Positions 46,998 through 59,500 of a stretch of DNA of 64,000 nt are shown here, in pieces. A model generated the notes under the pieces. It did no database searches and was not told where the DNA came from. It saw only the letters and a program-made list of their open reading frames with translations. Every line of letters begins with the position of its first letter. Within the stretch, counting starts at the first letter, position 1. The stretch covers positions 58,201,915 through 58,265,914 of the forward strand of contig OX387183.1 of the NCBI GenBank assembly GCA_947561395.2, given 5' to 3'. This DNA comes from Buxus sempervirens (taxonomy: Eukaryota > Streptophyta > Magnoliopsida > Buxales > Buxaceae). The position numbers were made by a program, and so were the translations under genes.

Positions 46998-47425
46998 CAA
47001 GAATGGTTTTTAGTGATACTTTTTGAAATAATTCAGATTCAGTCATTAAATTCTTGTTAATTGGGAATTAGTGATTTTTTTAAAATCAGAAGCTCAAAAA
47101 GCTTCCTATTAGGGGAAATTTGGTTTTTAGTGATACTTTTAGAAATAATTCAGATTCAATCGTCAAATTCTTGTTAATTGAGAATCAATATTATTTGGAG
47201 GCATTTCTTCCGAAAATGCGACTTGCAAACTTCACTTGTAATAAAATGAGTAAATAGGTTTTCAAAGTCTGTTGAAGGTATTTTTGGACGAAATTCTTCA
47301 TGATAGTAAAATGACACTAATTTCTAGTTATTTTAAAAAAGTATCATTAATTTTCAATTAACAACAATTTAGCGACTGAATCTGAATTATTTCGAAAAAA
47401 TATCACTAAAAACCAATTCTCCCTC
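46998..47425. mobile_element. MITE of the 'TTTTTAGTGATAC' family, with a second left end
   Basis: A complete copy at about 47107-47420 (ends GGTTTTTAGTGATAC and ATCACTAAAAACC), flanked by similar CTATTA sequences. Another left end begins at about 47004, as if a copy had been nested or partly duplicated. Same family as 45323-45657. Confidence 0.7.
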
Positions 47426-48060
47426 TATTAATGCTTAACATAAAATCAATGTATTTATTGACAATTTTATAGATTGCCTATATTCTATGCTCTCTTGATT
47501 TTATGAATAAAGGCCACATGAGTTACTAAGAAGAAGCTCAAAAAGTTTCAACTTAGAAGCTCAAAAAGCTTTAGTTTAATATATTAATACTCAATATAAA
47601 ACTGATATATTTATAGATTGTCCATATATATAGTATAGATAGATTCTAATTAAAATTAAAACTCTTTAACTATCATTATTCCCCAAATCAACTAAAACAT
47701 CTGTAAAATCTTTTATCGAATTTGTTCTCTCCACTAAGTCAATATAATTTTGTTTTAAGAAATTATATAGAGTGATGTTATTATGTATTATTTTAAAACA
47801 ATATTTTCCGGTATGAGGAGGAAATATCCAGTTCGGTGACAAGTTACGGTCTTAGGGGACTCTGAGAAGGTCCACCGCCGTGTCCTCTGCACCCCCAGTG
47901 GCTCCCACGTCCCCTCAACCCTATCACCTAACAAGCCCAAGCAAAGCACAAACGCGAATCACGGCTTCTCAAAACCACGTTTCCAAACACTAACAACAGT
48001 AACAGAATGAACTTGACACATGCCCCCTCCACACCCACAAGAGACACATCCATGCCCTCA
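47426..48060 (+). other. Unrecognised AT-rich spacer
   Basis: No supported gene or repeat. From about 47850 it becomes GC-richer toward the PP2C upstream region. Confidence 0.35.
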
Positions 48061-49140
48061 CGCTCCACGTGGCCGTATGCCAGACGTATGATTGCTACGT
48101 GTCGAAATAATACAAAATGGAAAGATTCTAAGTGACCGGAATCCCGGAGTGTCGGATTTTGTTAGGAGAGGGTTGGACCCCTTTCTCATTCTCGGCCAGC
48201 TGTTCCACTTTCCTTTCTTTTTCCATTCTCTTTTTCTTCTCTTTCGTCCAATCTTCCACGAAAGTAATAATCTCGGTTAAGGGTGTCCGTGTCGCACGAG
48301 TGATCACGGTTCCTGGGAACCTTCTCACGTGGTGCTCATCCTTTCCCTCAGTTCATGCTTGCCAGCTGTATCTATCTTGTACGTGTCCGTAAATTGACGG
48401 TTACCAATCGGTCCCCACTTACCAAACCATCCTCTCTTCCTATTAGGTACATGAAATCTTCCTCATCATGCCGTACACGTGTCCTTCCTGATTTCCATTT
48501 ACGAATTAATAAAATCTTATTATGCCTATGTATGTATACCCTTGCGTTGCCTATCCAACGCCCCAACTTGTAGACTCTTTAGACATGCGCCACGGATTTT
48601 TTTTTTTAAACCAAAAAAATTTTCCTGAGTCTTTTTATTTTTTGGTGGGGACGGATCGGCCTGATTTAATAAGGAAAAAAAGCTAATGCCCGCGACGTGT
48701 GTTACGCGACCAACGAGGTCGGGACTGGAACGCCACGTCACTGGTGGACAGGTGTCGAATGATAGGGCATGCGATCACCAGATATTCTGCAAAGCGTCAA
48801 CTGGCGCGGACATGCGGTCCCACGCGTGTCAAAATCTCCTCCTGTCACGTAGAAGCTTTTAATGGGACAACTGGAGCCGAGCAGAATAAAGAGAGAATAT
48901 TTAAAACCAGCGAATTCTCGTATTCCACGATTTCGCCACGTGTTGCCCTGCTATCATTAAAAAATTGATTTAAAAAACCAAATATAAAGAGATTATAATA
49001 TCGTAGGCAAGAGCACTAAAAAGCGAAAATACCAGACGATGACCGTCCAGGACCACATGCGTGTCAGGAAAGGAAGGTCCTTTTGGGATTGTCGTGTCGA
49101 GGTTTCATTGGGCCACGTACATTGATCGGTACTAAACCTG
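48061..49140 (+). promoter_or_regulatory. ABRE/G-box-rich upstream region of the PP2C gene
   Basis: Many ACGTG cores: CACGTG at 48066-48071, ACGTGTC at 48097-48103, CACGTGG at 48326, ACGTGTC at 48381-48387, CACGTGTC at 48476-48483, GACGTGT near 48694, CCACGTCA near 48733, CACGTGT at 48937-48943 and CCACGTAC near 49113. ACGTGTC is the core ABA-response element bound by bZIP factors. Clade A PP2C genes are known to be ABA-induced, so this fits feedback control. Confidence 0.7.
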
Positions 49141-49590
49141 ACATACGTGTTGGTGTTTGGAAAATGAGAGAGAAACGAATAAGGAGATAGACGGCGGAGA
49201 TCCGTTCGAGAAGCTCGACGTCATAACATCTGTACCTGTCGGGGTCTGCCCCAGACGGTGACGGGCAGCTGCCCGAACAGCAGAAAGGTCACCCTGTGGC
49301 AGGTCCTCTGCAAAAGGTGCTGCGTAAGAAGGTCTTTTAAGGGGTTCTGAGGAGGCCGGAAGAGAGATCTTCTGCGTCTCTCCACCCTTCGTCTTCTTTG
49401 TCTCGCTCTCACACACAAGGGAGCGTCTGAAGAATTGTGTCCCAGAATTTCCAAGGAAATTGTGGACGCCTCTATTTCCATTAATTCTATACCCTTCTTC
49501 TAATTCTGTGTGAGACATACAAGTTACAAGGGTTGGCAACTGTTGTTTTTTTATCAAATCTATAAAAGATACACAGCGTGGTTAAACTTC

Positions 49591-51570
49591 ATGGCGGAAA
49601 TCTGTTGTGGAGTTGTGAGTGAAAATGAGACATCGACGAGGTGTGAGCCTACTTCTCGAGCGGCGAGGCGTCGGAGAATGGAAATACGCAAGTTCAAGTT
49701 TATCGCCGGCGTGGCTGTTCCTGAAAACGGCAGTAAGCGCCGGAAGCTTGACGTTTGTCATGAAACATCACCGCGTGAGTGCAAGAACGCCATCCAGAAC
49801 TTTCTGGATGTAGTAGAAAACCGTCTAGAGGCGGCCAGTGATGCATCTGACACGAATGACTCCGCGAGTTCGAACCAGCTTTTAAAGCCAGTTAACAAGT
49901 GTTTGGATCTTTGTACGACTCCGGAAGCTCTATCGGTGGCGCCGGAGTTAGTCGGTGATCGTCCTAAGTTCGGAATGACGTCCGTATGTGGACGGAGGAG
50001 AGACATGGAGGACGCCGTGGCCACCCAACCTTCCTTTTGCCGGCCGGACCCTCGGAGTCCGGCGAAATTACATTTCTTCGGTCTCTACGACGGTCATGGT
50101 TGCTCTCATGTAATGATCTGATTTTCTGCTTCACGAAAACGGAAAATATCTTTGTTTGGTTAGTTATAGACCGTTCATTTAACATGGAGTTGTTTGCTTT
50201 TCGTAGGTCGCCATGAAATGTAAAGATCGATTGCATGAACTGGTAAAAGAAGAGCTAGAAAGCGGTGAAGCATCGATCGAATGGAAGGAAGCGATGGAGC
50301 GAAGCTTCTCTCGTATGGACAAGGAGGTACTGGCGTCTAGCGAAGGCAAGAAGAGCGCTAATTGTAGATGCGAGCTTCAGACGCCGCAGTGTGACGCCGT
50401 CGGATCAACCGCTGTGGTCTCAATAGTGACACCGAACGAAATCGTCGTCGCAAATTGTGGCGATTCCCGCGCTGTGCTTTGCCGGAAAGGGAAGGCTGTT
50501 CCCCTCACAACCGATCATAAGGTGAGATTTCTTTAATACGTTATTGCGTCGATTCGGTTCTGTAATTTCTCTCAGTTTGATACTTTGATCTGATCTTCGC
50601 ACGTCATAAGATTCTTGAAGAGTTTAAAAAAAACCACGAAAATTTCTCTGCCGGAAATTAATTCAGGTCTTGAGGAAATTAAATTGACCTAAAACATCGT
50701 GGATCTCGATTCCCGGCGTCTTGTATGGACGACCGACGATATCGTGCCTCGATTATTTTTGCGACAACTAAAATGCGCTGTCCGCGTATTCACTTCTCTG
50801 AAAACTTTCCCACTGTAATGCGAGGAATCTGATCGTTCTGCTTCGATCCGTCTGCTGTCTTGTAGAAGATTTCGATTCTATCTAGTGGATAAAATCTTTG
50901 CTGCTTAACTGTTTTCCCGCTTACTTTGACCCGCTTTTATCCCAACGAAGAAAAGAAAATGTCTTTTTAAGGGTATTGAACGGGTGCCTCGGACAGCTGC
51001 GGCTAACAGAAATTCTTTGTTTGATTCTTCTTTATTTTAGCCTGATCGACCGGACGAACTAGAACGAATCCAAGCAGCCGGAGGACGTGTAATATACTGG
51101 GACGGTCCTAGAGTTCTTGGAGTTTTGGCCATGTCCAGAGCAATCGGTAATTATTTCTCTCTTTGTAAGCGTGTTTTGCAGTAGTTGTGAGGCTATGACG
51201 CTGTGGATCAAAGTGATCTGATTTCTGAGCCATTATTTTGTTTTCAGGAGATAATTATTTGAAACCTTACGTAATTTCCGAGCCGGAAGTGACGATAACG
51301 GAGCGAACGGCAGAGGATGACTGTCTGATTCTGGCGAGCGACGGCTTATGGGATGTGGTGTCAGCGGAGACGGCCTGTGGTATTGCCCGAATGTGCCTGC
51401 GTGGGCAGATACCGTCGCCGTCGGGATGCGAAGCGAGGAATGCCGTTGCCGGTGAGAAGACTGACAAGGCGTGCTCAGATGCGTCGATGCTGCTCACGAA
51501 ACTGGCTCTGGCGAGGCACAGTTCGGACAACGTGAGCGTGATTGTGGTCGACCTCAGAAGACAGACGTAG
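49591..51570 (+). CDS. Clade A protein phosphatase 2C (HAI/AIP1 type), ABA signalling
   Basis: Four exons: 49591-50109, 50207-50521, 51041-51146, 51248-51570; 420 aa, typical length. A variable N-terminus ([11 protein letters not shown], with the basic run [13 protein letters not shown] at about 25-37) precedes the PP2C catalytic domain from about residue 125: [13 protein letters not shown], the metal-binding [59 protein letters not shown] and the C-terminal [13 protein letters not shown]. Clade A PP2Cs dephosphorylate SnRK2 kinases and are inhibited by ABA-bound PYR/PYL receptors. The start is the Met that begins the conserved MAEIC motif; an in-frame Met 81 bp upstream is less likely. A TATA-like TATAAAAG at 49561 is too close to be the only promoter. 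The upstream region is rich in ABREs. Closest group by memory: HAI/AIP1/SAG113. Confidence 0.92.
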
Positions 51571-52590
51571 CCATGGCACAATTATTATTATTTTTTTTTT
51601 CCCTTTGCACTGGTTCGCTATTTTTCTCTTCTGATTTTTCTTTTACCGGTTCGAGTCCTCTTTTCTGAAAGTTAAAAAAGACAGGAGGAAGGAGGTCTTG
51701 TTGGGGGGAATGGCGAAAAGGGCAGATGTTGTTAAGGAAGGAATGAGAAAAGAAAAGGAAAAATGTCCCGTCATTTTTTTACTGGTTTCCAAATGGAATT
51801 GCCCTTGTATCTATAATATTCCTCTCTTTTTTTTTTTTTAAATTGTTTTCAGGCATTAGATAGATCAAAATGGATGGATATACAAACACGGAGAATGATT
51901 TTTCGTCTAAACGTATCTGTCAGATATCTCGTGTGATCTTGTGAGAAAATTCGAAATTCTTCGTATTTTTCTTTCGAAGAATTTTGTCACTTTATAAATA
52001 CAAACACAATGGAAAAACCAGGTTTCGGAAATGCAGATTGGAGACGATGCGGGCATTCGGTAAGCGAGAGAATTAGGAGGGGCGTTTGAACATTTTCATA
52101 GCGAGATTGATTGGCAAATTCGCCCTTCCTATTTTATTTAAAAGCAAAAAGCATTATTTATGCCTTAGTGTGCAAAAAATCTCCTTGGTGGGGGTAAATT
52201 TTTCAATACATCAATATATGTTAGTCTCTCTCGACACCTCATCAATATTATTACAGTTTTAACAATCAAGCTTTAGAAGGGAAAGACTGCTGCACATACC
52301 TAACATTAAGGTGATAACTTGATATTTCAAAAACCAGAAAGGGGGAAATTGGGATTTTTTAAAACCTTAGGGGGAAATTGGGATTTTTTAAAAGGAGGCC
52401 TTGTAACCATCTGCCCGTACATGAAGAGTGTTTGTTGGTATTTTCCAAAAGTCAGGAGTTCTAGATGCTGATGATGAACATTTAAGTGATGTAAAAGTGT
52501 AATTTTCCCATTTACCCAAAAAAAGAGTGTAATTTTCCCTTTATAAAAAGAGAAGAGAGGACCAATGTCATAGTCGGTAATTTTTTTGAG
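51571..52590 (+). other. PP2C 3' flank and spacer
   Basis: Probable 3' untranslated region to about 51850. A short direct repeat GGGGGAAATTGGGATTTTTT near 52337 and 52370. No gene. Confidence 0.4.
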
Positions 52591-52593
52591 TAG

Positions 52594-52761
52594 CCTGAAT
52601 GGTTTATTCAGAGCTTTATTCTGGAGCTTGTCATCAAGTCCAGCCCCGAGTTAGAGATCCTGAGGTTCACGAACTATGTTTGTCCGGAAGATAACTTCAT
52701 TGACCCCATCGATGATCAATGGGAGTACAGATGGCGAGGCCCACGAACGTTACTCCAGTGA
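52594..52761 (+). pseudogene. F-box/FBD-like fragment
   Basis: A 55-codon open stretch after an acceptor-like TTTTTTTGAGTAG: PEWFIQSFILELVIKSSPEL, then EILRF and a charged tail. The LVIKSSPELEIL core resembles the segment common in plant F-box/LRR/FBD proteins. No F-box or other exon nearby, so it is probably a relic. Moderate to low confidence. Confidence 0.35.
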
Positions 52762-53143
52762 TGGGATTGCAAGCTTAACGTAATGAAAAATTGCTTGCTG
52801 AATGGATGTGTGCTGGTCTCCATGTCCATCACCTTCTTCTTTTGCTCGTGGTAACATAAGGACCCACTTTAGATTCGTCAAATCTCACAATCATTTAGTT
52901 GTTGGTTTAGAACGTTATTAGTTTGCCTAATACGGGAAGAGAGATGTAAGATGCCGGAGGCGGAGGACATGGCGTCATTATCTTGTTTTTTCTCATATTT
53001 AATGATTACTTCAGCATGAGAACAATCATTCAAAGAGCTTACTTATATATCAATTTTGGGTATTAATTAGATGAGTTGGTTAAGAAGCTAAATGAGATTA
53101 ATGTTTACGTTTTGGGACAAATAAAGCCCAGTCCGTCCATTGA

Positions 53144-53180
<37 letters not shown>

Positions 53181-53587
53181 TTTATCTTAGTGGGTAAGTT
53201 ATATAGACTTGTGGTGCAACACCGCAACAAAAGTACATATCTATAGAAGCAGATATTCCTTCCCAAAAAAACAACAAAGGCATTGACAAAATTTACCATC
53301 TGGTATTTAGTTTTCGGTACAGTGAAGTCATTCTCAGCGATCGACAATAGAATCATCAGATGGAATGGCTGATGGTAACAACGGAAAGCGGAACCCTCCA
53401 TTGGGGCTTGAAGGGGGCAGAAAAATACACATGAAAGCCTTCCACACATTATCATACATTTACAGCCACCACATTCCTTACCTCCATTTACCAGCAAGCT
53501 AACACATGGACTTCATTTCATCTAAGATGCCTTCAACCTAGTCTCCGAATCTCTGATGTCAAGCCAATCCAAGTTCTCATGTTAGTG
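52762..53587 (+). other. Spacer and SMO2 3' region
   Basis: Contains a (CT)n microsatellite (about 53147-53177). The part next to 53588 is probably the SMO2 3' untranslated region on the minus strand. No other gene. Confidence 0.4.
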
Positions 53588-56500
53588 CTACATTTGCTTT
53601 TCAGCTTCCTCGGCCACCCCATTGCTTTTTATTTCCTTCAATTTTCGGTAACCCTTATCTGTACCGAATATCCTAACAAAAGTATACAACACAAAATGCC
53701 ATCCACTGATCAGTAGCACATCATGAAGCATAAACATTTCACAAAGATTGGAATAAGAATTGAACTGCAGCAGTTAAAGTATGGTCTATTCTTAATCATG
53801 CTTCCAAACCACCACCAGAAACCAAGTTGGATCGCAGGATAAACTTAGAATCAGAACAAAAGGGAATTATGTCAGTTATCTAGAAAGCATGTCACTATTT
53901 GCTTCCAAATCACCACCAGAAACCAAGTTGGATTACAGGGTAAACTTAGAATCTGTCAGCTATTTAGAAAGCATGTCACTATTATACCCGAACCAACGCC
54001 AAATTTATGATAAACCAGCACAAGAAAAAGAATAGTTCCCCCTGCTATTGTTTGTCAACGTTATCTGGACCAATAATTGATTAATAACCTCATAATCAAG
54101 ATAAGGAAAAAAAGAATTAGAAGAATCCAGGCATCAGATTCTGATAATGACATGCACACTTACACAGAAGTTCAGCCAAACATCTACCCACAATTCGTAA
54201 GAAACCAAATACGTGAACAACTAGGCATGGAATGGTATTATGCCCTCTGACACACTCACACGTCCCAGACAGAAAGTTCCTCTCAGAACATTCAAACATC
54301 AGCACAAGGCGATATGTGACTTCTTTTCCAGGAAAGCAAACTTGATATCCTTTGCTGTGACCTAACTGTAAGTCAGATTACCAAATATAGTTCTGAAACT
54401 TGCCATATTAACTTGATGTAAAGTAAGTTTGTTTACATGCATGCAAGAATCAGGATGTCACACAATCATCCCATGGCAGCTAAGCTATAAAGACTATTTG
54501 TCCATGCGCTCATACATGTTAACTCTCACATAACATCTTGCAATGCACAACACATCTATCACGAGACAGAAAATAGAATCATATCTAATGTCATTGTAAT
54601 GAATTCTCCAAAATATATTAAAAAAAAAAAAATAGACATCTGATGTTCCACAATGTAAAAGTCCAATAAAGGAGTGCTATAAGGATGGAAGTGTTATCTA
54701 TGACCTAACCAAAAGCTCATGTCTTATTTGAACTGCTATATGGGTCACTTGTCCCTCCATGAGGTAGAAATACTATGTAAGCAACAACCCCAAATCCATA
54801 CACATGGTAACCAGATCATTTATATAACATTATATATGTAGTAAGCTACATTATATATTAGAAAGACTATGCAAGCTACACATCATCCTCCATGAAGAGG
54901 TGGCGTGCTATTTAAGGCCTCGGTTGTCATTCATTATGGATTGCGGAATCCCCAAATGAGTTTGCAGAAAAGAAAAGTTAGGTTTGATGTTTGGTGAAGG
55001 ACAATTGATACTTGTGTTGCTTGTAAATATTACAAGTTTGCCATTGTTTTAACTTAAAAGAAATTTTCATAAATGACAGGTATGTCCCTGTCATATAAAA
55101 GAATCTTTAAAACAAGTTTCAAGTATATCCTCAAAATTTATAGATATTACAAGTATGCCAACACACTCTTGCAAAACTCATTTTGAAAATCCAGAAATGA
55201 GTGTATTTGCCAGATTACTCTTTGTAGTGTACTCTTAAAACTCATTTCCAAAATGGAACCAAAGACACATTTAACCCCTCAAACTCATTCTAACCCCTGG
55301 AACTTATTCCATCGGAATGAGTTCCCAAAATGAACACCAAACGATGCCTAAGCAATCGTAATCAATCAAAGTGCCATGTGCATTGTGTTGCAATAATTCA
55401 TCACAAAAGCATAATTGACCTCATGACTTTAGCCCCATGCCATTTTCATAAATTTCCATGCAGTTAACTCCTCAGAAATTTTCACAGACACACACATTGA
55501 GGAAGAAGCATGTATTTCCTGGTACAAATCACAAACAGTTCCTATTTCATATTTGTTATAATATGTGCCCAAGTGATGGAATTTCAGTATCTTAGTAGGG
55601 GGAATCAACAGAACTCCATTAATCAAGAAATTGCATGATAAGGTCAATCAACAACCTCTGATTTCAGTAGCTTATTTAGGACAACCATGGCACTATATTA
55701 ATTGAGAAATTGCATCACAGGGATAATCAATAATCTCTGTTTTCAGAGTTTCCTAGCATTAGTTCAGGGCAAAATTGGTTGCATGCTATCTTTCAAATTA
55801 TCACTCTTCATGCCTTCCAAAACATAGGGATCTGTAGTAACAATATACGGGAAATCCAAATCCTATGTCCTTGGTTGACAACGATATTATTCACTTTTGA
55901 TCATGATGACTTGGTCCATGAACAATAAATTTGCATTGCATGTACACCAGTTATCATATAACACACACACACACACACACAAGCAAAAGTATGCAATAAC
56001 ACTAACACATGCTGTCTACTCTTAGATCCAACTACTTTCTTGATTTGCAAGCATTTTTATCAGGCTGCCATAAACTACCTTCCCTCTCCCACAGGTCAAT
56101 TATGCTTAGATTTAGTTCTGAAAGAAACAGCCAGACAAAATTCAGTTCCAGTAAGAGCAAGTATTGATACGAGATGCAGAAGCTCCCATCCAAAAGTATG
56201 TAGGAAATATGAATATTTCTGTTACAAAGCAGATTTTTTTTCTCCTCTAATCTCACTGTCACAAGCCTGTACCCTCATGAAATTTTATGCTAGTGGAAAA
56301 AGGTGAATCTCTATATCAAGAAAGTGGAGCCAGAACCACAGATGTGAAAAATAATATTTTATGTCCTACAAGTTTATAATGCATATTTTCACGCAAAAAA
56401 GACTTGGATATTAGGATAATTAAAAGTGATACATTGACATTCCATAGCCTGCAGGTGATGAGCTTATTGTCTTCTGTGGATTATTTTAACAATCATATTG

Positions 56501-59500
56501 TTTATATTCCAATAGCTGATAGAAGAAACTTATGCTTAAAAGTCAGAAAAACAAGCAAACAAACATCAAAATTATAGTAACTAAGATAAATTAGTCTACA
56601 GTAGGATCATAAATATATAAAACTGAATCACCAGATTACAAAACAAAAAAATTAAAAACAATGCAAGAACTACTGAGCAACAGAAGTTACTTTACAAAAT
56701 AATTAGCACAAATTATATGAATGAACATATGGCTACACAAATGCTAAAGAAAAAAGTTAGGACTCCAATAAAAATGTGTTTAGCTCAACATATCTTCAGT
56801 GAGAAGTTTGCTAAAACTCACCAATCCATGTAAACAAAAGTTGATGAGTAGTTCCCAGACTTGGTGTAAAGCAAACGATGATGATAGTCATGAAAATCAG
56901 CACTGCAAAATTTTATGAAACAAACAATTAAGGCCTAATTGTTGAAATTAACTCATGATCACCATAATTGAACCAGAATTGGAAATCAAGAAAATGCATC
57001 AACTCACCCTCCATACAGAGGAATAAAATTTGAGAGGCTCCATGGGAAATGGTACCCACAATGTGCCTCAACTGTCTCTAACACTCTTAGACCCATCCAT
57101 AACCACAGAGTCAACAAATGAGGCCCAGTTAGAGCAGGACCAATAATGGTCGCAAAACCGAGGAATAGGATCTCAGCCGGATGAGCATATTCAGAAGTCA
57201 GTCCAAAGGGTGTAGCATATCTGCTTGGGAGACACATTGAACCATAAGAGCACTGAATAGAGAACCAACCAAAAAAAAGGTTTCAAGGCCAAATAAAGCT
57301 TTCAAAGAACCCTTCAACACAAGCAGTATGTGTCACTTACTCATGGTGAACACTGTGAACATGCTTGTACAACCATTTTGTGTGTAAAACCCTGTGCCCC
57401 CAATAGAACACAAAATCTTCCAGGATAAAGTAGAAGATAATTTGAGCCAGAACTACTTTCCTGAACAACCAAAATGCTTTTAATCACTACAAGCATGATT
57501 TTGATAAATTGAGGTTGTACACACCCAAAGAGTTTGATGAGCTTATTTGTTTAAAATGATCCAAAGGGAAAATTTAAAAGGAAAGCACAAGCCATTCTCA
57601 TGCCTCAAAACTAAAATCTTGTTACAAGGAGTCTGAAAAATACCACGACGGCAATGGCAAACTACTTCGCATGCCCATGAATCTGAAGACAGGGTATGAA
57701 ACAAGCATAACGGGTAAGTTCACACCAAAATGATACAGTAATAGACGAGTAATGCATTTCTCCTGAGCAGCAGAGGTGTTGTTTTTTGTCTGCATCGAAT
57801 CAAAAGGTAGCAGTCAGAATTAAAAATATCGATCCAAGCAATAACAAATAGCTTAGTCGTATCACATACCACTTAGTGATACCCAAACATTAAGTTCCAC
57901 AACTTGAAACAATTCAATGGGGGTATGATCTATGGCCTATGTTGTTGGTTTCAAAACAACCACTTGTTTTATGATAGGATTTTCACAAGATTTTTTATGC
58001 AACTCATAATTTGCAGTGAAGTAAAGCATATCAAACACCTAAAGTCAACATCAACAACACAGCAAGTCAAAAACCCAAACCAACCCAAAACCTTGCCAAG
58101 CTGATTCATCTTTTTTTTTTCTTTTTCATGAATAATATCTGAACTCATACATAGCTTACAAACGTTATGTCAAAGTGAACATATTACGCAAGTACCAAAA
58201 AACAGATAACAAGAATCATTCAACAAGGTGAAAGAACAATTTGACTTGTGACACATTACCAAAGAACATAGAGAGGAAATTAGCGAGTTGGAAAATAAGT
58301 AATCCATCAAAAGGCACGATGTCACTACCAAAAGTTCACTGTTAAACCTTCTGATCTATTTCTTATCAATTTTAAAGATCCTAGTTTCAATAATGAACAA
58401 GATTTAAAGCTTGCAAGAAACCGTTTTGTGAATTTTTATTTATATATATATATATATATATTTTTGGTGGGAGTGGGGACAAGTGAGGGGGCATGAGCAA
58501 TGGTGTTGAGTGCCAGTTAGTTAAATGGAAAGAGGTAAGTAAGCCACATGAAAGACAAAGGAGATTCGTAAGCCGCATGGAAGAGGGAAGCTTCGTTTAA
58601 CATCCCTCAAGAACTTTGATAATTCTCTATTAAGAAATAACTGAGCAAGGCGTGGCTGCTTACTAGTTCACTAGAGTCTTGGGCCAACGTTATGGAATTA
58701 AACCATAGACAGCAATAATAGTAAGAGCAGACACTTTTTTCATGGGCATTCAATTCTTCGAAGTTTGTGATACATAGGTCAAAAAAATGGGTCAATAAAT
58801 CAAGAAGACATCCTGATTTCTACGTGATGGCTTGAAACAAGGGTTGGATAAGTGATTCGATGTGTAGCCAAGACTGGAAGATATCTTCAACTACTGCACC
58901 TAGAAGACACTCTTTGATTAAGAACTGGAGCTAATGTCAATAATGATTTCTAATACACATGCAAGAAAGAGGGTGAAGAGACAATAGGAAATGGGTTCGG
59001 GAACTTACTGATGTGTGCCAATGCATTCTTTTTTCCAGTCCTTTTCAAAAGGAGGATACCAGTTTTTGCCACTTTAAAGTGACAAAGAAACCTCGTATTC
59101 CCTCAAAGGCGTCCTTTTCTTGTAGAAATTTTCACTTGATAAACTCCTCATAATTCACCATCTCATGAGGAGAGGCGGTCAATCCCCAACAGACATGCTA
59201 TGCAGCAAAATCAATATCACAACTTTGAGCATATTGCAGATTGGCATCTAGATTGTAGAGTTTCCCATACGGAGGTTGAAAAGACAAACATCTATAAAAC
59301 ATATTTGGATACCAAGTCATGCTGAAACTGAATAATGACAGCTTCAAATCAAAATCTTTGCGTGGTTGGTACTGAGCTTGACTACAGATTGATTATTATA
59401 TATGAAAATCAGACATTAAAAAGGTAGATCAGAGACAACAGAAAAGCAAGATGATTGAAGTTGCATATCCTGGGAACCAAATATCGTAATGTTAGCAATT

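Noticed and set aside
49561..49568. TATAAAAG as the PP2C TATA box
   Set aside because: It is only 23 bp before the start codon, leaving almost no 5' leader; it may be chance or a minor site.
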